DNA of 48,431 nucleotides, taken from the IMG/VR virus record IMGVR_UViG_3300000176_000015, positions 1 to 48,431 of that record. The stretch is one strand, 5' to 3'. Shown piece by piece: positions 1 to 6,717 of this stretch. The DNA comes from a virus. The translations under genes and the position numbers were made by a program. The notes under the pieces are model-generated. The model was not told the DNA's origin and made no database searches. It saw only the letters and a list, made by a program, of their open reading frames with translations. Every line of letters starts with the position of its first letter. Within the stretch, counting starts at the first letter, position 1.

Positions 1-451
1 AGATCGACTGGTAGCCTTGAATCTTGTTGGTCACTACGTTGCGCATGGGGATCAACAGCTTGTTGTCCAAAACCAACATTTTCTCGTCAGGGAAGCCTTT
101 GATCTGAAGGTAAGGGTGCGTACTGGGCTTGGCGTTGCGCAAGGTGATCATGGCGCGTTCGGCTGCCAGCTCATACGACCGATCTTTGTCGGCGTTGGCA
201 GTCTGGCGCTTGAGTGCCCAATCACGCTTTTCTTGGTCTGTCCAAGGCTTGGCGTGGGGGTCTTCGTACCAAACAACCCGAGCGTCACCGCTCCAATCTT
301 GAACCCAACCTCTACGGCCATCCCAAAAGAATGCGCCGTTGGTTGATCGGGGCTTGTCCACCGTGCCAGTGCGACGAATCTTGTCCGAGGCAAAAAACTT
401 GGACTGATCAATGTCAACGCCGTGGGCGCGTGCAAAAGCAATGAAACTCAT
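1..451 (-). CDS. Phage primase / TOPRIM-type protein, N-terminal part (cut by window edge)
   Basis: An open frame starts at ATG 449-451 and runs leftward off the window, giving 150 complete codons and no stop. The protein begins MSFIAFARAHGVDID and contains a WDGRRGWVQDWSGDA segment followed by a Trp/Asp/Lys-rich stretch. It then has LVLDNKLLIPMRN, which resembles the region leading into the TOPRIM domain of phage primases. The start overlaps the stop of the upstream 65-aa gene as ATGA, so translation is probably coupled. It would synthesise primers for phage DNA replication and fits the helicase in the same operon. The TOPRIM catalytic Glu and Asp residues lie outside the window, so the family call rests on the N-terminal part only. 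Confidence 0.6.
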   Translation of the reverse strand, partial: MSFIAFARAHGVDIDQSKFFASDKIRRTGTVDKPRSTNGAFFWDGRRGWVQDWSGDARVVWYEDPHAKPWTDQEKRDWALKRQTANADKDRSYELAAERAMITLRNAKPSTHPYLQIKGFPDEKMLVLDNKLLIPMRNVVTNKIQGYQSI

Positions 452-645
452 ATTGCACTCACTGGGTAAAAGGTCACTACATCGTCTTTCCAATGAATAG
501 TGGCTTTGCAGCCCAACTTCTTGGCTGTCTTCTCAATCCAGTGCTTGATCGCAGGCTCGTACATTAATTTTTCAAGCAAACCCAAACTGATAATCGCCTC
601 TTTGCCGCTATTCACCTTCTCGGCAATCCATGCTTCATAGTTCAT
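448..645 (-). CDS. Small hypothetical early protein (65 aa)
   Basis: This 65-aa protein starts MNYEAWIAEK and is not recognised. It is mixed in charge, with no membrane segment and one Cys. A GGGGAC sequence lies before the ATG. Its stop overlaps the primase ATG, and it follows the 89-aa gene with an ATGA overlap, so it sits inside the coupled leftward early operon. Such small genes between helicase and primase are usual in phages. Confidence 0.6.
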   Translation of the reverse strand: MNYEAWIAEKVNSGKEAIISLGLLEKLMYEPAIKHWIEKTAKKLGCKATIHWKDDVVTFYPVSAI

Positions 646-911
646 TCTTGTCCCCTTGCTCGGATTGCTGTGGCATTTGAGTAAAGATACATTTGTGCAA
701 AGCCATTTGACCTACAGGCATCTGCGTTTAATTCGACAATCAATGCACACGCCTCGCGTTCAGCCTCGACAGCCTTACGAATCTCTGCGTCAAATCCAGA
801 TTTTGACCACAGAGACATAGGCCCAAGCTCTGCCGTTACCTTTGAAATTGTGAGTTGACCTGCTGAAAATGCACGCAAAGTCTCAAGTTCTTTTTGTTCG
901 TCGTATGTCAT
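642..911 (-). CDS. Small hypothetical early protein (89 aa)
   Basis: This 89-aa protein begins MTYDEQKELE and is not assigned to a family. A central helix-rich segment (AVEAEREACALIVE) resembles the AEREAC helix seen in many small phage early proteins. The RBS GAGGTGAAGC lies inside the 3' end of the upstream HNH gene and the start overlaps that gene's stop (ATGA). The HNH gene therefore now supplies its translation signals. Confidence 0.6.
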   Translation of the reverse strand: MTYDEQKELETLRAFSAGQLTISKVTAELGPMSLWSKSGFDAEIRKAVEAEREACALIVELNADACRSNGFAQMYLYSNATAIRARGQE

Positions 912-1360
912 GCTTCACCTCTTTTTCTCAATGAATCGCAAGCCTTACAAAGCCGCCATCCTTGTTTTGTTTTCCATGTGTTTTCTGGCGTGAACTCATG
1001 TCCTCTTTTGCAATGCGTAAGGTTTGATTTGCCTATTGTGCAAACTCGCCTTTTAGTGGCGCAATCTCTCATGTTGTCTGTTCTATCGCCAAGAAAAAGA
1101 TGCTCTGGATTAACGCAAATGCGGTTATCGCATTTATGTAAAACCCATAATCCGTTTGGAATTTGTCCATTAACTATTTGCCAAGAGTAACGATGAGCGC
1201 CATGACATTTACGGCCTTCATCAATTAAATGTGTGAAGAAAGCGCCATATCCGTTTCCGCGAATTGCGCTAGTCCATTCCCAGCATCCGTTTTGCGCTTT
1301 CTTGTTGACCTTATCCCAAAACCTTTGACTTATTGGCTTCATTGCACGCTGCGTTTTCAT
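908..1360 (-). CDS. HNH homing-type endonuclease
   Basis: This 150-aa protein starts at ATG 1358-1360, chosen because TTGGAGTAAAC lies just upstream; longer starts lack an RBS. It carries the phage HNH pattern: NGCWEW near the start, GAHRYSW, then VLHKCDNRICVNPEHLF and DNMRD, which hold the HNH histidines, the asparagine and zinc-ligand cysteines. A later CKRGHEF...LCKACD region looks like a second zinc site. It should make site-specific double-strand breaks that drive its own spread. It overlaps the 3' end of the preceding 75-aa gene by about 50 bases and ends in ATGA over the start of the next gene, which suggests insertion into a pre-existing operon. Confidence 0.85.
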   Translation of the reverse strand: MKTQRAMKPISQRFWDKVNKKAQNGCWEWTSAIRGNGYGAFFTHLIDEGRKCHGAHRYSWQIVNGQIPNGLWVLHKCDNRICVNPEHLFLGDRTDNMRDCATKRRVCTIGKSNLTHCKRGHEFTPENTWKTKQGWRLCKACDSLRKRGEA

Positions 1361-1538
1361 GTTTACTCCAATTACATTGTTCGCACATTCTATCACGTTC
1401 TTTAGCTGCTGCACGTTCCTCTACCAGTTTGGCAAATCTCTCCATGAATGGATAAAAAGATTTCTCATTTTGTTCGCATGTATTGTGACCATAGCCACCA
1501 GCCTCACCGATCATTTCAATGATGTCTTGTTGTATCAT
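1311..1538 (-). CDS. Small hypothetical protein, 3' end overrun by HNH insertion
   Basis: This 75-aa protein starts at MIQQDIIEMI. The start is supported by AAGGAGCAGGCAA and overlaps the helicase stop (AAATGA). The middle reads EERAAAKERDRMCEQC, similar to the AEREAC helix of the 89-aa protein nearby. The last 17 or so codons run through the start of the HNH gene, so the present C-terminus may be new sequence created by that insertion. Function unknown. Confidence 0.5.
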   Translation of the reverse strand: MIQQDIIEMIGEAGGYGHNTCEQNEKSFYPFMERFAKLVEERAAAKERDRMCEQCNWSKHENAACNEANKSKVLG

Positions 1539-3064
1539 TTGCCTGCTCCTTTGCGCCATTGCATGTTCATCTGAGTAATTTTGTTGTAAACATTGCGGGT
1601 AATCTCAACCGTGGGCGCAGTCGTGAATCGCCATGTCGGGTCTTGCCCTGTGATCTTCTTGTAGAGGTGATACGCACGGCCTTGCTGGTTCTCGGGCTTG
1701 CTGTGGTGACGAGCGTATGAGACGCATTGATGCCAAAGGTGTTCAAGGTTGTCAGCCAGTTTCTTTTTGTTCTTGCCTTCACCAATGAAAATCTCTTGCA
1801 TCTGACCCGGCAGCGCCTCTTTCATGGCAGGCGACACCTTCTCATACCCGCACGCCATGCAGCGTTTATGGAATGGTTTGTAGCCACACTTGGGGCAACC
1901 CTTCAATTCGTAGTCTTCGTCTTTGCGAATCTTCTTGTCGAGCTTCTCGCCATCGTCCAGCTTGTCCAGACCGTTGAAAAACACTTCGGTAAAGTCTTCG
2001 GCAAAACGCACGATGTTGCCGCTGAAGTCGAGCAAGTAACAATCAGTCTTGCCAGTCTCAGGCGATGAGCGCAGGCCACGCCCCCACATCTGGATCGCCG
2101 TGGACAACGACTTGCGCAGAGGACGTGCATCGCACACACAACCAACGTCAGGCACATCAAACCCTTTAGCCAGAGCCTCCACGCTGATCAGCACCTTGAG
2201 GTAGCTGTCAGGCTTGCGATACTCTTTGAGCAGGATTTCACGCTCTTTGGCAGTCGTCTCGGATGTGAACACCGCGGCCATGACGCCGTGATCCATGAAC
2301 TGCTGGGCGATCTCTTTGCAGTGCTTGATCGTTGCGCCAAACACGATGGTCTTGCGGTTCTCAGCAAACTTCATCCACTCCAAGACAACATCGCCCACGA
2401 TGTCCAAGCCACGCTCTTCTGCGGCTTTGTCTGTCCACTCACCACCGCGTGTCTCAGCGCCTGCCATATCGGGCTTGGTGCAGCTAAAAATCCGCATGGG
2501 CACCAACACCCCTGACTCGGTCAGATCGTGCATTGTGGTGGCGTTGATGAGGTTTGAGAATATCTTTCCCAACCCTGCGCTGAATGGCGTCGCAGACAAG
2601 CCAATGAACGCCGCGCCGCTGGTCATGGCGTACTCAGTCCAGACCTTGAGCTGGGTATGGCATTCATCCACCACGATGACATCAGCCTTTGGCCAGTAGC
2701 CACGCTTGGCCACGGTCTGCGCCGATGCGATCTGCAACAGTTCATCGGGGCGACGACGCCAGTGGTTGGCTTGGACGATGCCGTGCGCCTCAAGGCCGTA
2801 GCCAATGGCCGCCTCGGACGTCTGGTTGATCAGCGTGGTGCGATCGCACAAGAAGATCGCACGCTTGCCGCGCTGCATGGCTTCGTTGCAGATGCGCAGG
2901 CCAAGGTAGGTCTTGCCAGCTCCCGTAGGAGCCATGATCAATTGGTTTTTGTGGCCATCTTTGAAACCTTGTCGCAAGGCTTGATGGGCGGTCATTTGAA
3001 AGGGACGAGGAGCAGGGAAAGTTGATCCGTCATCACCCTCACGCGGGGCTAGGACTGCACTCAT
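1535..3064 (-). CDS. SF2 DEAD/DEAH-box helicase with C-terminal zinc ribbon
   Basis: This 509-aa protein has motif I APTGAGKT (residues 45-52), motif II DECH (133-136) and motif III GLSATP. The second RecA-like domain holds the IQMWGRGLR motif. A four-cysteine zinc ribbon, CPKCGYKPFHKRCMACG, follows at about residues 390-410. This layout matches phage SF2 helicases of the UvsW/RecG-like or replicative type, which unwind or remodel DNA in an ATP-dependent way. The start overlaps the ParB-like gene stop (TAATG) and has an AAAAGG RBS. It is the likely replication or recombination helicase of the leftward early operon. Its precise role cannot be read from sequence. Confidence 0.88.
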   Translation of the reverse strand: MSAVLAPREGDDGSTFPAPRPFQMTAHQALRQGFKDGHKNQLIMAPTGAGKTYLGLRICNEAMQRGKRAIFLCDRTTLINQTSEAAIGYGLEAHGIVQANHWRRRPDELLQIASAQTVAKRGYWPKADVIVVDECHTQLKVWTEYAMTSGAAFIGLSATPFSAGLGKIFSNLINATTMHDLTESGVLVPMRIFSCTKPDMAGAETRGGEWTDKAAEERGLDIVGDVVLEWMKFAENRKTIVFGATIKHCKEIAQQFMDHGVMAAVFTSETTAKEREILLKEYRKPDSYLKVLISVEALAKGFDVPDVGCVCDARPLRKSLSTAIQMWGRGLRSSPETGKTDCYLLDFSGNIVRFAEDFTEVFFNGLDKLDDGEKLDKKIRKDEDYELKGCPKCGYKPFHKRCMACGYEKVSPAMKEALPGQMQEIFIGEGKNKKKLADNLEHLWHQCVSYARHHSKPENQQGRAYHLYKKITGQDPTWRFTTAPTVEITRNVYNKITQMNMQWRKGAGK

Positions 3065-3879
3065 TATTTTGCCTTTTTAAGTTTGTCGATTTGACTTTGA
3101 AGTTTCTTGCACTCTTTGATGAACTCGTTCTTCTCACGCATGAGCGAGTCGATGCGCACTTGCATCTGCGCCATGAGAAAGTTTTTCTTTTTCAACTCTT
3201 CGTGTGCAACCGCCAGTTTGTCGTCAGCCTCCAAGATGATGTTGAGCAACTCAATGTCGGCCTGCATGGCACGCTCGTTGGCCTCCAGCTCCTCGGCGCT
3301 TGGCTCGTTGCCATCGTGCAAAGAAGGCTTCGGTTCGTCTAAACCGTGCGAGTCGGTTGAACCGACTGAAACATCCGAATTAGCTACTTTATCAAGCAAC
3401 TTCTTTTCGTAGTGATGCTTTACTTTCTCTTTTTGCTTGGCTTTTGCCTCGGGATTTCGGATGGAAGCCACAAAAGTATCGGACACTTTGCACAATTTGG
3501 CGATGTGCGTGTTGGGCAATTCACGCAGCTCTTCGTCAGCCAAAGCCGCTTCGACGACCTTGCGCTTGGTGGCGTTGTTGCGTTGCAAGCCGTGCTTGTC
3601 ATTGACGCCCAATGAGGCAATGAAGGCGTCACGCTTGGTGCCGGGCTTGTAGTGCACCTCAATCTCTTTTTCGCCCAACTCGTGCACCGCAAAATAGCGG
3701 TGAAAGCCATCGTAGAGCCAGTAGTCTGTGCCGTCGAACATGACGTCGATGGGCGGGAAGATGTCGCCACCACGCATGGCTTCTTTGTAGACACCGACCA
3801 CTTCTTGGTTGATCTGGTCACGGAACTGCGTGTTGCCGTCGATCCGTATGCTGTCTAGTCTCACTTTACGTTTTGTCAT
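3064..3879 (-). CDS. ParB-like protein with N-terminal ParB domain, HTH and C-terminal coiled coil
   Basis: This 271-aa protein has a ParB/Srx-type N-terminal domain with DGFHRYFAVHELG at about residues 57-69. A helix-turn-helix-like region follows at about 105-140 (NTHIAKLCKVSDTFVASIR), and a long Lys/Glu-rich coiled coil fills the last 90 residues. GGAGAAAACA precedes the ATG. ParB-domain proteins bind palindromic DNA and in some cases hydrolyse CTP or cut DNA; which applies here is not known. The gene itself contains one copy of the 17-bp palindrome AGTCGGTTGAACCGACT, encoding VGSTDS between the HTH and the coiled coil. That makes this protein a natural candidate to bind the repeat, which is inference. 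Confidence 0.75.
   Translation of the reverse strand: MTKRKVRLDSIRIDGNTQFRDQINQEVVGVYKEAMRGGDIFPPIDVMFDGTDYWLYDGFHRYFAVHELGEKEIEVHYKPGTKRDAFIASLGVNDKHGLQRNNATKRKVVEAALADEELRELPNTHIAKLCKVSDTFVASIRNPEAKAKQKEKVKHHYEKKLLDKVANSDVSVGSTDSHGLDEPKPSLHDGNEPSAEELEANERAMQADIELLNIILEADDKLAVAHEELKKKNFLMAQMQVRIDSLMREKNEFIKECKKLQSQIDKLKKAK
3351..3367. repeat. 17-bp palindrome, copy 1 (inside ParB-like gene)
   Basis: AGTCGGTTGAACCGACT is a perfect 8-bp inverted repeat around one central base. Five further copies, two perfect and three with 13-bp cores, lie at 23403, 29945, 38293, 45486 and 48343. Here it encodes SVGSTD in the ParB-like protein. Confidence 0.9.
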
Positions 3880-3891
3880 TGTTTTCTCCAG

Positions 3892-4497
3892 TTATAAAAG
3901 AAAGCCCATTTGTTGCGCAAAATCAATGGGGTGTTTTGCACTTTTTTTGCGATTGCAAGTTGGGCAAAGCAATTGCAAATTTGTTTTGTCGTTTGTTCCA
4001 CCACGCGCCAGTGGCATGATGTGATCTACATGATGTTTTTGTTTTTTTAAACTTGTGTAGCACATTGCGCATAAATTTTTTTGCGCAATAAATAAAAATT
4101 TAATGTCCTCTCCATCATGAGAACCACTTGCATTACGTTTTAACGCTCTGTAGCGATGTCTTGCAGCGGCAATAATTTCGGGATTTTTTTCTCTATATAT
4201 CCGGTTTTTTTCTTTAATTTTCTCTACATTTTTAAAATAATATTTTGCATTGTTCTCGACAATTTTTTTAGGATTTTCAATGCGCCATTTTGCGCTCCAA
4301 TCATTAAATCTTGCAATATTTTTTTTGTTATTTTTTTTCTTTAATGCCAATGCCTTTTCTGGATTTTTTTCCATCCAATTTTTGGCATAGCCAATTTGGC
4401 ATTTTTTGCATTGGTAGCAATAACCATCAAGAGTTCTGTGATTTTTATAGAACTCTTCAAAAGGCTTTAAAGCCTTGCATGTGGAACATGTTTTCAT
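3892..4497 (-). CDS. HNH endonuclease with N-terminal zinc ribbon, AT-rich
   Basis: This 201-aa protein has two CxxC pairs at the N-terminus (MKTCSTC...YQCKKC), a Lys/Asn-rich middle and a C-terminal HNH nuclease domain. The domain carries CAMC, HHVDHIMPLARGG, NLQLLCPTCNRKK. It is a free-standing homing-type endonuclease. The DNA is visibly richer in A/T runs than the flanking helicase and ParB-like genes, which supports recent transfer. It is the first large gene of the leftward early transcript, just downstream of the promoter at 4593-4622, and it interrupts the route from promoter to ParB. Unlike the other homing genes here it does not overlap the next start. Confidence 0.85.
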   Translation of the reverse strand: MKTCSTCKALKPFEEFYKNHRTLDGYCYQCKKCQIGYAKNWMEKNPEKALALKKKNNKKNIARFNDWSAKWRIENPKKIVENNAKYYFKNVEKIKEKNRIYREKNPEIIAAARHRYRALKRNASGSHDGEDIKFLFIAQKNLCAMCYTSLKKQKHHVDHIMPLARGGTNDKTNLQLLCPTCNRKKSAKHPIDFAQQMGFLL

Positions 4498-4564
4498 CTA
4501 AACCTCGCAACCCTCCAGAAAGAAACACACGGCAGGTGGGAGGTTCACTTTTCCCGAAGTTCAT
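4457..4564 (-). CDS. Possible 35-aa leader ORF
   Basis: A short frame begins MNFGKSEPPTC with a strong GAAGGAGTC before the ATG and ends inside the start of the HNH gene in another frame. The RBS and start codon lie within a hairpin (CCGAAG...CTTCGG), which could limit its translation. It may be the remnant of a gene broken by the HNH insertion, a leader peptide, or chance. No family recognised. Confidence 0.3.
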   Translation of the reverse strand: MNFGKSEPPTCRVFLSGGLRGLDENMFHMQGFKAF

Positions 4565-4592
4565 GACTCCTTCGGTAGCCGGGTTTCAAAAA

Positions 4593-4622
4593 ATTATATC
4601 ACGCAAAAATGTCTGGACGCAA
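4593..4622 (-). promoter_or_regulatory. Candidate sigma70-type promoter for leftward early genes
   Basis: On the minus strand TTGCGT (4617-4622) and TATAAT (4593-4598) are separated by 18 bases. The -10 box is preceded by TGA, an extended -10-like form. It lies in the 3' end of the Cro-like gene and points toward the HNH, ParB-like and helicase genes. Confidence 0.55.
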
Positions 4623-4799
4623 CTCCTTGCGCTTGACCAGACCTTGCGTGGCCTTCTCAATCTTCTTGCATAGGCTTGCAGACGCACGGCGCTTGCCGCG
4701 GATCAGCATGGACAGCCAAACGTCAGAGATGCCCAAATACTGAGCCATCTCCACCTTTGCTCCCCGTGGTTCGCCTACAAAATACTCTTCCAGTGTCAC
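4599..4799 (-). CDS. Cro/YdaS-like helix-turn-helix repressor
   Basis: This 66-aa protein is best read from GTG 4797-4799, because TTGGAGAAACAT lies directly upstream. A longer ATG start at 4871 lacks an RBS. GAKVEMAQYLGISDVWLSMLIRG forms a lambda-Cro/YdaS type helix-turn-helix: the AQYLGIS turn is followed by a recognition helix and the basic KRRASASLCKKIE helix. It should bind operators as a small transcriptional repressor. It is transcribed away from the rightward early genes, and the control region at 5038-5089 holds two inverted repeats it could bind. No CI-like partner or integrase is seen, so it may time early expression rather than maintain lysogeny. Confidence 0.7.
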   Translation of the reverse strand: MTLEEYFVGEPRGAKVEMAQYLGISDVWLSMLIRGKRRASASLCKKIEKATQGLVKRKELRPDIFA

Positions 4800-5037
4800 A
4801 TGTTTCTCCAATAGGTTGTTGGTGGCATCCCAATAGCGCCGAGTCACCGAGTCGAACGGTAACCCCACCACTAGCCCATGAACGCCTTGTGCTTGGTTGC
4901 ACAGCCACCAACACGGCTGAGGACTGCTGATGTCTCACCTTAGTAAGTGTCCCGCATGAACTTAATCACTTGGGTCGGGCAGTCCACACAATCCTCATGC
5001 GTCTTGGTGTTGCACAGATTCTACAACAACACAAAGT

Positions 5038-5089
5038 TTAAAGAACAACTTTAATTTCGTGTTATAGTAACGGCACGACAATGTTGTCG
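5038..5089 (+). promoter_or_regulatory. Early control region: two inverted repeats flanking a -10-like box
   Basis: TTAAAG-AACAA-CTTTAA (5038-5054) is a perfect 6-bp inverted repeat. TATAGT (5063-5068) is a candidate -10 box for the rightward genes. CGACAA-TG-TTGTCG (5076-5089) is a second perfect 6-bp inverted repeat near the expected transcription start. GTCGGTTCA (5086-5094) also matches half of the genome-wide palindrome. The -35 box is not clear. The arrangement fits operators controlled by the Cro-like protein. Confidence 0.5.
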
Positions 5090-5105
5090 GTTCACTGGAG
5101 CACGA

Positions 5106-5195
5106 ATGTCTCTCAAACCCCATCAGGCGCTGATTTGCGTCTACATCCTCTCAATCCTCGTTGTCCTCATGGACGTCTTTTTCTGGAGAATCTAA
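5106..5195 (+). CDS. 29-aa single-pass membrane peptide
   Basis: ATG 5106-5108 follows CTGGAGCACGA, a good RBS. The peptide begins MSLKPHQALIC, has one hydrophobic helix (about residues 8-27) and ends FFWRI. Its stop overlaps the ATG of the SSB-like gene (TAATG), which argues that it is translated. It is the first gene of the rightward early transcript. Function unknown; tiny early membrane peptides in other phages alter the host envelope or exclude other phages. Confidence 0.5.
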   Translation: MSLKPHQALICVYILSILVVLMDVFFWRI

Positions 5196-5842
5196 TGTCT
5201 TTTTACGTTGAAAACAAAGGCGGTGACTTTGAAGCCACGCCACCCGGTATGCACCTCGCACGTTGCTACCGCATCGTTGATCTCGGCACGCAAAAATCCG
5301 AGTTCAAAGGCCAAGTCAAGTACCTGCGCAAAGTGATGCTCGGTTGGGAGCTGCACGGTGTCAAAGATGACGGCACGCCGCTCTTGATGAAGGACAAGCG
5401 ACCATTCGCTGCTTTCAAGAACTACACCCTCAGTTGGTCTGACAAAGCCACCTTGCGCATTGATTTGCAGTCTTGGCGTGGTAAGCCCTTCACCGCCGAA
5501 GAACTGCGCCGCTTTGACCTCAAGACGATCTTGGGTGCATGGTGCATGTTGAACATGGTCGAGAAGGCTGGCGACAACGGCAAGACCTACATCAACGTGG
5601 CCAATATCAGCCCCGTGCCTGCCGTGATCAAACAAGCTGGCCTGCCCACCGCGGTTAACGCCAATGAGGTGTTCAATCTAGATGAGCCAGATATGGCCAT
5701 GTTTGAGAAGTTCAGCGACAACCTCAAGACAAAAATCCAGTCTTCTCCAGAGTGGCAAAAGCTCCAAGGGAAAACACCTGTTGCGCCACAGCAACCCCAA
5801 GGTTCGCCCTCGTTTGACGAAGACGATGACATCCCATTTTGA
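5195..5842 (+). CDS. Probable single-stranded DNA-binding protein, SSB-like
   Basis: This 215-aa protein begins MSFYVENKGGDFEATPPG, with TCTGGAGAATCTA as RBS. Upstream starts would swallow the 29-aa peptide gene and have no better RBS. The body contains HLARCYRIVDLGTQ and basic, aromatic beta-strand-like segments. The tail is Gln/Pro-rich and ends DEDDDIPF, the acidic hydrophobic tip through which bacterial SSBs recruit partners. The family is common in phages beside exonuclease and recombination genes, as here. The assignment rests on this tip, the context and recalled family resemblance; an OB-fold cannot be proved by eye. Confidence 0.6.
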   Translation: MSFYVENKGGDFEATPPGMHLARCYRIVDLGTQKSEFKGQVKYLRKVMLGWELHGVKDDGTPLLMKDKRPFAAFKNYTLSWSDKATLRIDLQSWRGKPFTAEELRRFDLKTILGAWCMLNMVEKAGDNGKTYINVANISPVPAVIKQAGLPTAVNANEVFNLDEPDMAMFEKFSDNLKTKIQSSPEWQKLQGKTPVAPQQPQGSPSFDEDDDIPF

Positions 5843-5856
5843 ACTAAAGGATTAAT

Positions 5857-6162
5857 ATGTTTATTTCCAAAGCTGAGAAGCTGGCCATGCAAAAAGACAT
5901 CGCCAACCACCAAGACACCATTACTGGCCTGACGGTTGAGCTGTACCACGCAAAGGCAAGGATTGATTTGTTTGAAAAGTCGGAAAAGCAAATCGACGAA
6001 CTGATCAAGATTTGCAAAACCATGAACAAACGTATTGCCAAATTAGAAGGCGTCAAGATGGTTGACAGACGAACTCTGCCCAAGTCAGAGGAGACTCGTG
6101 AAAAACACCGTCTGGCTGTGAAAAAGTATTGGGCAGAGAAAAAAGCAAAGGAAGCTAAATGA
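5857..6162 (+). CDS. Coiled-coil early protein (101 aa)
   Basis: This 101-aa protein begins MFISKAEKLAMQKDI with AAAGGATTAAT as RBS. Heptad-like hydrophobic spacing runs over residues 5-65, followed by a very basic tail (REKHRLAVKKYWAEKKAK). No domain is recognised. Its stop once overlapped the start of the exonuclease gene (ATGA at 6159). That start is now a 13-codon remnant. Confidence 0.65.
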   Translation: MFISKAEKLAMQKDIANHQDTITGLTVELYHAKARIDLFEKSEKQIDELIKICKTMNKRIAKLEGVKMVDRRTLPKSEETREKHRLAVKKYWAEKKAKEAK

Positions 6163-6201
6163 CCACAATCATTGCAAGATCAGCTTCGGCATACCATTGA
6201 T
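6159..6201 (+). pseudogene. Remnant of original exonuclease start
   Basis: ATG 6159-6161 opens a 13-codon frame MTTIIARSASAYH ending in TGA. Its first nine residues equal the first nine of the exonuclease at 6714. The DNA differs at seven of 27 bases, and every change is synonymous. The TGA lies where the intact gene has a TGG Trp codon after His. This looks like the old 5' end, cut off by insertion of the HNH-AP2 gene. Confidence 0.75.
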
Positions 6202-6240
6202 AGGTATACAATGAAGTCTTGTTCATTGAAAGGCAAAGCC

Positions 6241-6717
6241 ATGACGCAACAAGATTTCATCGACAGGTTTGAGTACCAAGACGGCAAATTGTTTTACAAA
6301 AAATCGGAAGGGTGCATGAAGCAAGGCTCCGAAGTTGGTACGGTAGACAAAGGTGGATATTTGAAAACTTTGATTAAACGCAAGCCATATCGTTTGCACA
6401 GAATCATTTTCATGATGCACCACGGATACCTGCCAAAGTTTATTGACCATATTGACGGCGACCCAGCCAACAATCGGATTGAGAACTTGAGGCCAGCAAC
6501 AGCATCCCAAAACAATTTGAATCGCGGGAAACACAAACGAAACACCTCTGGATACAAGGGTGTCACATGGGTAGCAACCGAAGGTCGTTACTCAGCACGG
6601 ATTGCAATTGGCCAAAAACGTCTTTTCCTTGGGTATTTTGAAGACCCTAAAAAAGCACATGAAGCCTACTGCGATGCCGCCCAAAAACATCAACCGCAAT
6701 ATGTGAGAACACAATGA
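6241..6717 (+). CDS. HNH-AP2 homing endonuclease
   Basis: This 158-aa protein starts MTQQDFIDRF, with AAAGGCAAAGCC upstream; an in-frame ATG at 6211 is possible. The HNH core reads LHRIIFMMHHGYLPKFIDHIDG followed by NNRIENLRPATASQNNLN, the classic HNH_3/NUMOD-like layout. The C-terminus is an AP2-type DNA-binding domain (SGYKGVTW...YSARI..LGYF.....AHEAYCDAA). It should cut a site near the exonuclease start and promote its own spread. Its TGA overlaps the regenerated exonuclease ATG, so coupling is preserved. Confidence 0.9.
   Translation: MTQQDFIDRFEYQDGKLFYKKSEGCMKQGSEVGTVDKGGYLKTLIKRKPYRLHRIIFMMHHGYLPKFIDHIDGDPANNRIENLRPATASQNNLNRGKHKRNTSGYKGVTWVATEGRYSARIAIGQKRLFLGYFEDPKKAHEAYCDAAQKHQPQYVRTQ

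Noticed and set aside
3351-3367. Palindromes as intrinsic terminators or RNA hairpins
   Set aside because: No T-run follows most copies, several lie mid-gene, and three copies give only a short RNA stem; a DNA binding site explains all six better.
4931-5035. Short minus-strand CxxC peptide (THEDCVDCPTQ) in the early control region
   Set aside because: No usable start codon or RBS; upstream stop is close.
5081-5842. Longer start (5081) for the SSB-like protein
   Set aside because: It would absorb the 29-aa peptide region, which has its own RBS and coupled stop; the 5195 start has GGAG at good distance and begins the conserved-looking part.
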